Below, piece by piece: positions 1 to 10,424 of a stretch of 64,000 nt of DNA. The position numbers and the translations under genes are program-made. The stretch spans positions 30,958,001 through 31,022,000 of the forward strand of contig CM067549.1 in NCBI GenBank assembly GCA_034509755.1, written 5' to 3'. The stretch comes from Anisodus tanguticus. Lineage: Eukaryota > Streptophyta > Magnoliopsida > Solanales > Solanaceae. The stretch's first letter is position 1, and each line of letters begins with the position of its first letter. The notes below the pieces were generated by a model that was not told the origin of the DNA, did no database searches, and saw nothing but the letters and a program-made list of their open reading frames with translations.

Positions 1-704
1 TTTGCTAAGTTATTCAACTTTTGTGTTGTTATCTTAGTTGGTCCCTTTGTGGTCCAAACCTCGGTCGTTTTATGGTGCAACCCTTGGTCCTTTTGTAGTC
101 CAAACCTCGGTCGTTTTATGGTGCAACCCTTGGTCCTTTTGTGGTCCAAACCCTAGGTGTAATTCTAGTTAGAACTATTTTAATATAACTATACCAAAGC
201 CAAGGTTCGATATGGTTACTTTGTCACAAACACATTAGAAGGTCATCTCTGTCCTACATCACCTTACCCACACCTAACTTGTCTATCAATTTCGTGTCCA
301 GTCATTATCCAAACTGCCTAATCCCTTTCACTTCATTACACTACAACACTTCCCTAACCTATACCTAAAGGGTCGTTAACCAACTCTTCCCAAAAACACC
401 TGAAAACCCAACCAACTACTCCACCGTCCTCATCGGGTTCAACTTCATACCTTACTATCCTGACCAGTTTCTGCCACCTTACCACCATCCAACCACCAAC
501 ATAACCTACAACGTGTCTAGTTCATCCTTTCCAAATGCCTTAACCCCAAACCACATAAGGGCACCCATACACCTCCCACAAACCTAAACTGTCTGGAAAC
601 AGTCCTATTCCACTAACCTCCATTTGATTCCCATATTTGTGTCCATCCAGCCCCAAACCAACTTCGACCAACCTAACCATACAATCTCCCCCTTATATAC
701 ATCA
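1..704 (+). mobile_element. LTR-A partial copy, cut by window start
   Basis: This is the 3' part of a repeat also found at 19024-20286, 28070-29745 (minus), 29929-31867 and 38248-39774. It opens with the conserved block that follows the TATA box in the other copies (TTTGCTAAGTTATTCAACTT). It ends with CCTTATATACATCA at 704, matching the family terminus. The TATA box and 5' end lie outside the window, so solo or full-length status cannot be judged. It was inserted into the LTR fragment that follows. Confidence 0.8.
40..168 (+). repeat. 47-bp minisatellite in LTR-A
   Basis: About 2.7 units of roughly 47 bp are seen here, with the word GGTCC-TTTTGTGGTCCAAACC alternating with CGGTCGTTTTATGGTGCAACC. 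Diverged versions occur at the same place in the copies at 19640 and 39055, so the tandem structure is part of the LTR and varies in copy number. Confidence 0.7.
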
Positions 705-2130
705 CTAGATCAATGAGCTAGGAGTCAATAAAGCCATAAGAAGGCATAAGCTTTGAGTTACTATCATGTCAGGGAATACTCACGAAATAGAATAATAAGA
801 ATAATGAGCTATGTACAACATGAAGCAAGATATTCGCAAAGTTAATTCTTCAGAGTATAGTTTCTTTTTTTGAAGGGACATTGTTATAGTTATGTTTCTT
901 CGTAGATCACGCCAAAATAATGAAAGAGTGAGCCTTAACATACCTTGTTGACGACCAATACCACCCCTATGTCTCCTCTCTTGTCCTACAACCATCGACC
1001 TAAGCAACAAGGACAATCCGTGTCAAAATCCATTCGAGAGTTTCAAAAATTTATCATTGTAACATTTCGTATAACTCTTAACATGCATAATATTCTTAAC
1101 TTGTTTTCATGGAAACCAAGGCAGCCCAATCTTTCCATCATAATCATCAAACACAATTCTAAGGTTACAACAACCATTCTAGAAAATATCTAACCCAAAC
1201 TTTTCTCAAGGATTCAACTATATTAACTTAACAACCAACACAACCATCATGCTCAAATATGGTGTGCATCTTGATTTTCCATGGATTTCTTCACAACAAT
1301 ATCACTTGAAGCTAAAGAATCTTAAGAATACTCAAGAATAGTACGAACCATACCTTACATTGAAGTAGCAACTTGCAATCCAAGCTTATCTTTATTCGTG
1401 TTATCTTTCATCAAGGAACACTTTAGGTGCTATAAAATTATGAGTTGACTTGGTAACCCTTCTTGGAACCTTGGATAATGTCTATGGAGGTTTTTGAGAT
1501 GTTAGGGGAAAGTTTGGGTCGAAATGAGGGTCAAAAAGGCAAGCCGCCGCTTAAATAGACCAAGGTGGTCGGTCACCACCCTTGATATGAGATGGAATAT
1601 GCGGTTGCACATGCCATATGCAGCAGCATATCTAAGGTCCTATTAAGGCAGTGAGATGTCCCTAAATCCTTGGCTCATATGCAGCCGCATATCCAAGCGT
1701 ATCAGCCGATCTTTGTCAAACATCATTGAAATGGGATTCCTTTGATCCTAATGATATATAACCATCCAAAAACCTTCTAAACATCATTTAATATTGTAAA
1801 TGACCCTCAAAATGAAGCTCGGGTCATCAGAGCTCCATTCGATTAACCATATGCTTAAATGTGCACAAAACAATGGTGTAACTCGGAGTCCCTTAGTTAT
1901 ACTTCCAATATTAGTCCAAGGCCTTCCTTAACCTTGTATGGCCATCATAATTCTTCTAATATCACATATTTTTGACACAATGTACACAATATAAGGATTC
2001 TAAGTACGAAAGGCTCAACAACTCTTAACTTTCATGACTTCTTCGGTCTTCAGCTCAAACCTTTCTTAATCATTCTAAGGGAACCCTCTTCCTTATCTTA
2101 GGCTCACTAACTTATGGTATACTCGATATA
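705..2130 (-). mobile_element. Diverged gypsy LTR fragment, reverse orientation
   Basis: On the minus strand this stretch carries landmarks of the LTR-B group. These are the GGTATGT-AAGGCTCAC block followed by a CATGAT-like word, and a segment resembling the M LTR at 23700-24600 (same order and orientation). Neither end is clear. The left end is set by the LTR-A insertion at 704 and the right end is approximate. No coding potential is seen; the short ORFs here are accidental. Confidence 0.5.
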
Positions 2131-2680
2131 TGAAATTACGGAATGTAATATCTTTATTTTTTAGATGTTGTATGTCATGTTATAGGTACAGATAGATAGG
2201 TTGATGGCTATCCAATATGCCTCTAGATTCAGCGGCTGGTTAATTTGTTCCACTCTCCGGACTTACATACATGTGTTATTATGCATATGTATATACATAT
2301 AATGATGGGTATGTCAGGGTCGTGTCCCGACATATGATTGTTATGTATTCTTAGAGGCTTATAGACATGTTGTCTTGTGTCTAGTATGAGACAACTTTAA
2401 TGTCTTATAGTTGATGTATATGGCCTTGACAACCCGTATCTTATGTACTTTTTCATGGTGGCCTAGCCGACCAGTATATCTACACATGTTCATATCACTG
2501 ATGTTTCATTATTGAGCTGTCATATTTATGGATCATTGTTTATGTTGGCCTCTTCGTCCCTTGTCATTAATACAGAAGAATAATATGAAGTATATATCGG
2601 TACTCGGCCACCAACGCTCGAGTTCCGGTCATGGTCCTTCAATTTGGGTTGTGAAACCACTCATCCTCACGAGTGATAAA
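2131..2680 (+). mobile_element. Gypsy LTR 3'-half fragment
   Basis: The order of words (ATAGGTACAGATAGATAGG, TCAGGGTCGTGTCCCGAC, TTAGAGGCTTATAGAC, GGCCTTGACAACC, CGGCCACC) parallels the 3' half of LTR-B at 7560-8034, with strong divergence. It ends near the word GGGTTGTGAAACC, which resembles an LTR terminus. I call it an LTR fragment of a related subfamily; the boundaries are approximate. Confidence 0.5.
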
Positions 2681-2834
2681 CACCAAAAAGGAACTACAGG
2701 AAATGTATTTTGTGTAGGATAATGTAAGAGGACTAAAATGACCAAATGGGTCATTACACTTCCTTAAGCAAGGAGTTTTGCATGTGATTTTTTTTTGATG
2801 ATTTATGTATTCCGCACTTTACCTTATTGCATAG

Positions 2835-3940
2835 TTGCTCAAAGAACCTGGTTCTTTGAATGTTTATGCCGAAAATAAACTAATAGTTCGTAGCAGAGCT
2901 CGATCATTCAATAAAGGCTACCACCTTGAAAGATTAAGTACGACTGGACCTTATGGAGTTCAAGAAGAGCAATCAACAACAAGACTACCATGTTTCAATT
3001 GTAAATATTACGGCTGGTGCAAAGTAATGATGCAAGACATCATAATCGGTAAAGATCTTGAATTATTGAACATTATTATGAATGGTACTATAATTTTCCT
3101 GACCATATATGACAAGAAATATATATATATCCCCAAATAAAGAGTAGAGTAAAAAGGAGAAGATACAAAGCAGTCCATAAGAGGCCAAATCAAGGAAGTT
3201 GCTTATTTGTGGCATTGGACCAGATGAATACAACAAAACTCTGCATGCAAGACTCCCAAGGAAGGGTGGGACACTCTACAAATCACACAAGAGGGAACAA
3301 GTCAAGTCAAGAAGTACAAGATTGCCTTATTAAATAGACAATATGAGTTATTCAAGATGAACGAAGGAGAGAACCCCTTTAAGATATGTTTAATAGATTC
3401 AGAAATATCACCAATGAATTGAACTCACTTGGAGAGGTTATTCCTTTAAGCATAAGGATTGAAAAATTCTTGATATCCTATATGACTTATGGGAAAGAAA
3501 ACTCAATGCTATTGTGGAGGCAATAGATCTAGAGACAATGGCCATACAAGAATTCATGGGAAATGTAAAAACATATGAGATGAAGAAGCTCCAGATATAG
3601 AAGAATACTCCTTTTAGTAGAGATGTCAACCTGGTCCTTACGACTACCCAGGATCAAGACCACAATAATTAGATATGACACTACTCACTAGGAGATTAAA
3701 AAGAATGATCAGAAGAGGACTCCTATATAGAGGAAGTACCTCAAGTCTAAGAGGATCTAATAAAAGCAAATCAAAGGGATGCTTCATATGTGGAAGATCA
3801 AATCACTTTATCATTGAATGCCTAGAAAAGAAAGATGAGTGGAGAAGGAACGACCCTAACAGAAGAAGAAGACGAAACAAGTCCCTAGAAACAAGATGGG
3901 CACTACGCATGCTGATAAAATTATAAGAAAAGCATTAGCT
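2835..3940 (+). pseudogene. Ty1/copia gag remnant, N-terminal part with zinc knuckle
   Basis: The segment near 2990-3100 translates to a copia gag start (FNCKYYGWCKVMMQD, then DLELLNIIMNGT), which corresponds to the usual FNG-Y--WK--M pattern. From 3290 a UBN2-like segment follows in two frames (GTSQVKKYKIALLNRQYELF, then LYDLWERKLNAIVEAI). At 3775-3840 there is a CCHC zinc knuckle (CFICGRSNHFIIEC), followed by a basic and Glu-rich tail. Stops and frame changes (for example 3140, 3600 and 3925) show the gene is dead. In the living family this protein packages element RNA into virus-like particles in the cytoplasm. The length and order match long plant copia gags. No protease, integrase or RT follows. 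Confidence 0.8.
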
Positions 3941-4830
3941 ACTATGGGAGACTCCTCAAGTGATGATAAGGACAATGAAGCCAAATAAGTCAACCAATCC
4001 CTAATAGCAAGAGAAAAATCTGAAGATATTATGGCTTTAATGGAAAATTCTGAACTGAAATAAAAGTTGTGACTCACACCTACTCCAGGGAGAAACTAGA
4101 GAGTGTGACTCATATTGTTATGAACGCATTTGAAAGTTTCCGTGCTAATAAAAGGAATTTGATGAATACACATGCCATCATTGAAATGGAACTCAGGAGT
4201 CTAGAAGAGTATAAAGAGACCCTATAACATATGAATGACTCCCTTGAGGATCATGTTCTCACTCTAAACAAGGAAAATTTTGAGTTGGAAGTTGACAAAG
4301 AGGGGCTCTTAATTGCATCCACTAAGGGTAAAGATCACGACAAAGACATTCAAAATCATCTTGAAAAAATGTTAGGAGCTTCCAAGGATGATGTCCATTT
4401 TAAAAGAGAGGAACAAGTTATAACAAGAAGAATTAAGAAGACCCACTAATAAAGTTAAGAAATCACTTGCATGGAACATGTCCTCAATAGCTCTAAAGTC
4501 TCTAAATGAGAACCAGAACAAAGACTGGGATTTAAAATATCCAAAACACAATATACTCCAAGCATGCATGCATCCATTCTTTACAGTCGATTGTGCACTC
4601 ATTGTGGTAGAAATGGACACTATAAAGATACATGTTCAGGCAGATTCCAAGAAATTGAAAAGAACATACAATATCTTGAGGAAAGGACGTCAGACGAACC
4701 TAGCCCTATCCTGACAAATGCAAATCAACAAATATGGACTAGAGGAAATTCAACCTATACTACTTTTAGATAATTGGAACCCAAGCATACCTGGGTTCCT
4801 AGACACAATCACTACCCTAGTTGAATATGC
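3941..4830 (+). pseudogene. Copia gag remnant, coiled coil and second zinc knuckle (Sirevirus-like)
   Basis: This continues the gag above. An acidic stretch (SSDDDKDNEA) sits just after the first knuckle. Next come Glu/Lys/Leu-rich segments at 4080-4449 with coiled-coil character (NDSLEDHVLTLNKENFELEV). At 4590-4640 a second CCHC motif (CTHCGRNGHYKDTC) appears, then PKHTWVPRHN near 4780. This order of CCHC, acidic patch, coiled coil, second CCHC and WVP motif resembles the extended gag of Sirevirus/Maximus copia elements from my knowledge of the family. Stops at 3986, 4226 and 4447 and frame changes break it. The stretch from 4831 to 4990 is A-rich with nothing recognisable. Confidence 0.65.
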
Positions 4831-4990
4831 ATAAGTGAGAGAAGGAAAAGTATGTGCGGTTGATCTGAACACATGAAAATACAAAAAGAAAAAAAATTCT
4901 CTCACTCAAGGCCTATTATAAAAAAAGTACGGGGATCTGTGCTAAAATCCACTCCCGTGAAATAAGAAAAAGATCAATTTTGACAGAGAT

Positions 4991-5861
4991 TGTATTGACC
5001 CGTCCGGTCGTTTTTAGCTTAAGACCATTATTTTACTATATTACCCTTCTAATAATCTCTATATGGGGTTTGTGATGATCATGGGTAGGTCACACGGATC
5101 TCGAGGTCAATTTATATGAGTTTAGATGAAAAACCTAAAATTAGAACCTTGGAATTGGATAGTTTGACTCAAGGTTGACTTTAGAGTAGATGGGTTCATT
5201 TCTTCATTCCGTTACTTTCGGTAGATCTGGAGGGTCATTTATGACTTAGTTGAGTCATTGGTTCACTTTCCAAGAAAATCACATGTATTTGGTGGCCTTA
5301 TTTGTAATATTTGGATTTTTGATTATTCTGAATGATTCTTTAGAAAAGAATGCCTAAACTTCGTTAAATTAAATTCTGAGGGAACGAGTGAGTTCATACC
5401 ACTGTTTATATTAGACGAGCATGTCTGGTTTGTGTTCGGGAGGTCTCGGGACCATTTCGGGTGTATAATGAAAGTGTGGCTTGATTTCATATTTTTAGGT
5501 GTCTGGTGTCCACTTCGGTGACATATTCGTCTGCATCTATATGTCTGCCTTGGCAGGAAGTTGTCTCGTAGAAGTGGGGACTTGGTATTTGTGGAGTTTC
5601 CGCCTTGGTGGATGTGAACTTCCACAAGGGCGGGTACGTCTCTGCAGAGTCGGGTGCGCTGTGGCGCTAAGGCGAGGTGTCAAGTGACACCGCCTCAGTG
5701 AGGTATTTTCTCGCGAAAGCAGGTCCACACCAGCGGGATCGATTCAACTAGGGTAGAATCCCTGGGTCATAGGACATATTTAAATTCCCTACGTCATATA
5801 TCTTTACCCAAAATAGTAACCCTCGAACTTAGAGCCGCCAGAGAGAATATTCAAAGGTCTA
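4991..5861 (+). mobile_element. LTR-C 5' part, truncated by element 1
   Basis: It starts TGTATTGACCCGTCCGGTCG and is collinear with the LTR at 46796-47620. Shared landmarks are the TATGGGGTTTGTGATG block, ATCTCGAGGTC, the TTTGACTCAA block and the GC-rich segment at 5500-5720. It stops at 5861, where the TGTTACACCCC terminus of element 1 begins. The missing 3' part is not seen downstream of element 1, which is itself truncated. Confidence 0.75.
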
Positions 5862-8034
5862 TGTTACACCCCGTAGTTTTGCTTTTCATCATATCGTTAG
5901 TGGATACCTATGTCTCCTGAAGAGGTACGACATTAATAAAGGGTAATAAAGGTTTACCACCTGTTTATGGAAGTCTCGGAGTGTTTGTATGTCAAATAAA
6001 TCAAAGAGTGTATGTTTCAATGAAATTGGAAAACTGTGCAATTTGATGGGGAGGTTGGCCGACCGTTAACATGCTTGACGATACCGTAAAAATTCTAGAT
6101 TGCACCATCAAATTCTCTAAGATTTTGAGATTTCAGGACGAAGATTGAGAGTCAAGATTAACGGACCGTCAACATGTTGGACGGACCGTTAATCCAACCG
6201 TCAAGTTGTGGCGGTGGAAATTTTTGACGGGTTTATATTCGGCTGTGCTCAATTGAGGCTCATTTTCTTCAGCTACCAGACCTCAAGACTCTCTCTAAAC
6301 CCTCTCCAACCTATCCTAACACCTCAAGAACAAATCAAATGTAAATCACGCAAAATTAACGTGATAATCCCCGTGGTAATCGCAAGAATCATCTTCTCCG
6401 TATTGAAGCGATTTTGGAAACCCTTTATATTGGTTTAACATGCTGTTTTAGGAGGGGTTTGATGCATAAAGTTTATATTTAACCTCTTTTATATATATTT
6501 GTGGTTAATTGATGATTTGGAGTAAGTTTTGAAAGGATTGTCGTAACCAAAAACTCGTAAACCTATGAAACCATCATAGTATAACTTGTGGGCTGTTGTA
6601 GTTGAGATACAAGTTGGAATTGATTGCCAAGATGATTGTTGGTGTTTTGAAACTAAGAAAGAACATCTCAGAGAATTATGCGATAGAATTACCTAAATAT
6701 CCCTTGTTAAGAGGCCTAAGAACCTCTACGCTTAAAGTTGTCGATAAGATACCTAAGTGAAGTTTCTCTATTGAATATGTATTCGATATTAATACTGACC
6801 CTTTGTTTGCTATAGATAATCATCCTTGAGAAATACGAGGACTTAGAAGATGACTTGTAGCTTTGTGGACAAGGTATGTAAGGCAACTTTCTTTCTTGGC
6901 ATGACTCGATATATCGTTTCTTTGAATTGAAATCTCTCTGGTGAACTGAAGTAGTGAAAAGTCTTCTTTGACAAATTGGATCATAATTCTTAGATACTTC
7001 CTTATCCATAGCATCTCTCATATTATAAATGTTCAAAATTATTTATATTGATATCCTTAAACGTAGCGCCAATAACAATAGTCAAGGGAAATATGACGAT
7101 AGGTCATTTCGGCTCTGCTTATGATATCCTTTGGAGTTTGTCTTGCATTGCACTTATAAATATGTATTTATTTTCCTACCGAGCCGTGCTATAGTCGACT
7201 AGGTACAACATGTAGATGTGTACCCAACTGTAGTTGGTTTATATTACCGAGTCCTATATCTAGGTCGAGTACGACCGATTCCTCACCGAGGCCTAGTAAG
7301 ATATATACATTATGATATGATTTGCCCCATAGAGTGGCTAGATATAACATTATATGGCTCCACTAAGCAGCTTGATTTTTACAAACATGCATATATCTTC
7401 ATAATTGTGACAGGTAGTCCCTCAAAGGCTTGTTATGAGTTTCAAGTTGACTTATGTATCCATATCTCTTACATTGTGCTTGCTGCTTACATTTTCTATC
7501 TGCCTTACATATTCAGTACATTTTTCGTATTAATTCCCTTTTCTAGGGCATTGTGTTCATGGCCACAGATATCGATAGATAGAGCGGCGCTCCTCCTAAG
7601 TAAGTGATCTTCTCAGCTATGATTCTCGCACTCCTTTCTCTCAGAGTTGTAGTATAGGAGTCCTTAGGTAGTGGTATTTATATTACTAGTGTTTTGGGGG
7701 TATAGCGGGGCCTTGTCCTGACCTATTGGTGTGTATATATTACTCTTAAACGCTTGCAGACTTGTGTATGGTGGGTGTTTGTATGTCATGGCATTGTAGA
7801 CCCTTTTTGTTATATGTGTACTCATCTAGTGGCCTTGTCGGCCTTGGCTATCTATTCATACATGTATCCTGCTGGGACTCTTCTGCGTGCAGGTTATCAT
7901 TCAGTCTTATCGTTTATGGTTATTTAGAGGCCTTGTCGTCCCAGTTTCATATTTCAGAGTTAGGATACTACAGTAGTATGCTCAGTCCTCTAGGCATTGG
8001 GTGTTGGCCACACCCCCAAAGGCTAGGGTGTGAA
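5862..8034 (+). mobile_element. 5' LTR (LTR-B) of gypsy element 1
   Basis: The LTR begins TGTTACACCCCGTAGTTT and ends near GGGTGTGAAA, a decayed form of the GGTGTGACA terminus. A TGGTATCAGAG primer site lies 5 bp downstream. It is about 2.17 kb and collinear with the LTR of element 2 (35663-37733). Its 3' half holds the family hallmark words GGGGCCTTGTCCTGAC and GGCCTTGTCGGCC. ORFs in it, such as 7218-7607, recur in other LTR copies only as decayed sequence and are not genes. Confidence 0.85.
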
Positions 8035-8039
8035 AAACA

Positions 8040-8050
8040 TGGTATCAGAG
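8040..8050 (+). other. Primer binding site, initiator-Met tRNA, element 1
   Basis: TGGTATCAGAG is complementary to the 3' end of plant initiator methionine tRNA and sits directly after the LTR end. It primes minus-strand cDNA synthesis in Ty3/gypsy and Ty1/copia elements. Confidence 0.85.
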
Positions 8051-8968
8051 TAGGTCTGTCCTAGGGAGTCTGTAAGCCCTATCCATTAGAATCTTATTTA
8101 TGGGTGTGTTGTGCACCACACTTATAAGTAGGAGGCTATAGGATATTTAGGATGGTTACTTTCTTCCCGATCTAGATTTTGTGACAACTCTATATTGTAA
8201 GTGTTCACTCTTAATCCCCATCTTGTTTATGTTCTCAGTTATGCCTGATACTACTAGACGATAGGAGGCTCTATAAAGAGTAGATGAGGAGGTGGTAGAG
8301 GTGTCAGTCAAGCACCACACGCTGATCCGTGGAGACAGGAGCACCAAGATGAGGTTGTATCTCAGGCCTCCAGGAATCCACCCCCACCCCCACCTCCAAA
8401 AGGACAAGGGATAGCTAATGTACCTCCAGTTCCTTCTCATGTTTCCCCTATCATGACCTAGATATGCGGAGTATGGTGAAACTATTGACCGACTTGTGGC
8501 CTCCTAGGCCCAGCGTCAGACATTCGGTGTTGCTGATAGAGCCGTAAGTGTGAGAGTTTGGGATTTTGTTAAACTGGACCTTCTAGTATTTACAGGAATA
8601 GACCCTAATACGGACCCACAATTTTTTTTGGATAGAATGCAGTGGACCTTACGAGTTATGCATGCGATGGATGCTAAGACATTAGAGTTGGCTTCCTATA
8701 GGTTATGGGATGTTACCACAACTTGGTTTGAGACTTGGGAGAATAATCGGGGAACCCAAGACCCACCCTTAAGCTGGAGGGAATTTTTTGAGGCATTTTT
8801 ACAGCAGTATCTACCAGTCGAGCTTTGACAAGACAGGTGAGATAGGTTCTTACATTTAGAGCAGGTAGTATAAGTGTCTAAGAATATAGCTTGTAGTTCA
8901 TCCACTTAGCCAGGTATGCTCCTATGATTGTTGCTGGTATGAGCGACCGGGTACATCAGTTTACTGAT

Positions 8969-9765
8969 TGAAGTTCGATACTAATAATATGTTCCTGTCA
9001 GTTGTTTTAGTGTATATTTGTTAATAAAAATTCGATCTTGGTGTAGTATTCCAAAAAGGGTGTGTTAAATTAATTGTGCCATTGGTTCTTTGGTTGGGGT
9101 TTTGATGTATGTTTAGAGTTTCTGTTAATGGGTCTTTAGCATTGTTTGACGAGGCTACATAAGCGTGTAAATGCATATTCTTAAATCAATTTTGCAGGTT
9201 TAATTACCTATTTACTTATTGTCTATTGAAAAGAAATAGGCTTACTGGAATTAGTTTGATCTACTTGAATTCTGATAACAAATTTATTCTTTCTTTCTAT
9301 TTGCTTTGCTCATAAGTTAATGCTAGAATTTTGAACAATGTACCTTCTTTAATGGAAGGACAGAATACCCGGAAGGTGTTGAAAGAGTAGATTTTCCTCT
9401 GCTTAAGAAAATTAAACAGAGGGATAGATGTTGAAAGAGTAATTTTTTCCTCAGCCTAAGAAAATCAAACAGGGAGAATATCTGCTTACAACAACAACAA
9501 CATAACCAGTGTAATCCCATAAGTGGGGTCTGGGGAGGGTAAGATGTACGCATACTTTACCTCTACCTTTGCGGGGTAGAGAGTCTATTTCCGATAGACC
9601 CTCGGCTAAAAAGAAACGTAATCAATGCAGGGTTGCATGCAAAATAAGACAGCAAAATAACAAGATACAAAACAAATGATACAACCTAGTAATTCCCACA
9701 TAAGGATAATGATCGACGCGATACCAAAATACTACAACTAAGAAAAGAAGAAGCCTCCCACTTTG
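8969..9765. mobile_element. Non-gag insertion in element 1 gag, carrying a SINE
   Basis: Alignment by eye to element 2 shows continuous gag in element 2 (40190-40210), whereas here about 800 bp of unrelated sequence separates CATCAGTTTACTGATTG from GGTGAATGAG. It contains a diverged direct repeat of about 55 bp (9377-9425 and 9427-9480) and the SINE below. The rest (8969-9370, 9610-9765) I do not recognise. Exact edges and a target duplication could not be fixed. Confidence 0.7.
9486..9605 (-). mobile_element. TS/SolS-type SINE fragment
   Basis: Read on the minus strand, the segment starts AGCCGAGGGTCTATCGGAAA and runs through a GTACATCTTACCCTCCCCAG-like block and GACCCCACTTATGGGATTAC. It ends in repeated TTG (the CAA run at 9488-9500). 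This is the body and tail of the Solanaceae TS/SolS SINE, which is derived from tRNA and copied by LINE enzymes. The tRNA-related head was not identified, so it may be 5'-truncated or extend to the right. Confidence 0.8.
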
Positions 9766-10424
9766 GTTTGGAGCCACACCTGGTGAATGAGTGCACGATA
9801 ACTTTATTTAATCCGAATATGGACTTCTCCCGCATTTAGGCCTATGCACAAAATCTAGAAGACTATAAGAGGCAACAACGTGTTGATTGAGAGTATGATA
9901 GGGGACAGTACAAGAAGGTTCGGTCTACATGTGATTCTAGGAGCTTCGAGACGGATTTAGGCCTCAGTTTCCTAGACAACCATATTATCTGATAACCAGC
10001 GCGCCAATGCAATTTTAGGGTCAGCGTTATGACCAGGACACTTATTCTGGTTAGGGTTAGAGTTCGCGCGCATCAGGCCCACAGTATATAGGGGAATCTA
10101 TCTAGGTGAGGTTGCCGATGCCAAATTATGGTTGATGTGGTAGGATTTGTTTTAGGCAGTGTCGCCAGGGCTCACATATGTGTTATTCATGTGGGTAGCC
10201 TGGGCATATTATGTGGTTTTATCCAATGAGAGGTGGGGGTGGTATGGCATAACTGACTGGGTCTGTGGCAACTTCTTGTTCAGTAGTATGCCCTTCGAGG
10301 CAGGGTACAAATGAACCGACTGGTATGGTTAGAGGTAGAGGAGCAACATCTAGTTTGAGTGGTCCCTAGAACTGCATCTATGATTTATTAGGTCGATAGG
10401 ACCTTGAGTCATCTGCAGATATGG

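Larger units (their letters stand above)
8241..10420 (+). pseudogene. Gypsy gag pseudogene, element 1
   Basis: The ATG at 8241 follows the leader at the same distance as in element 2. The Retrotrans_gag core lies at 8550-8828 (FTGIDPNTDPQFFLDRMQW, then SWREFFEAFLQQYLPVEL), with the usual W-F-F spacing. The frame decays after 8829, and at about 8968 a foreign segment of about 800 bp interrupts it. Gag resumes at about 9766 (VNECTI-like, read from element 2 at 40190). A zinc knuckle near 10170-10215 reads CYSC..PGH....Y, with its last Cys replaced by Tyr and a stop inside. Gag coats element RNA in the particle; this copy cannot make it. Confidence 0.85.

Noticed and set aside
7218..7607. 129-codon plus-strand ORF
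   Set aside because: It sits inside LTR-B; matching positions in element 2, F and the array carry stops or frame changes, so it is not a conserved protein.
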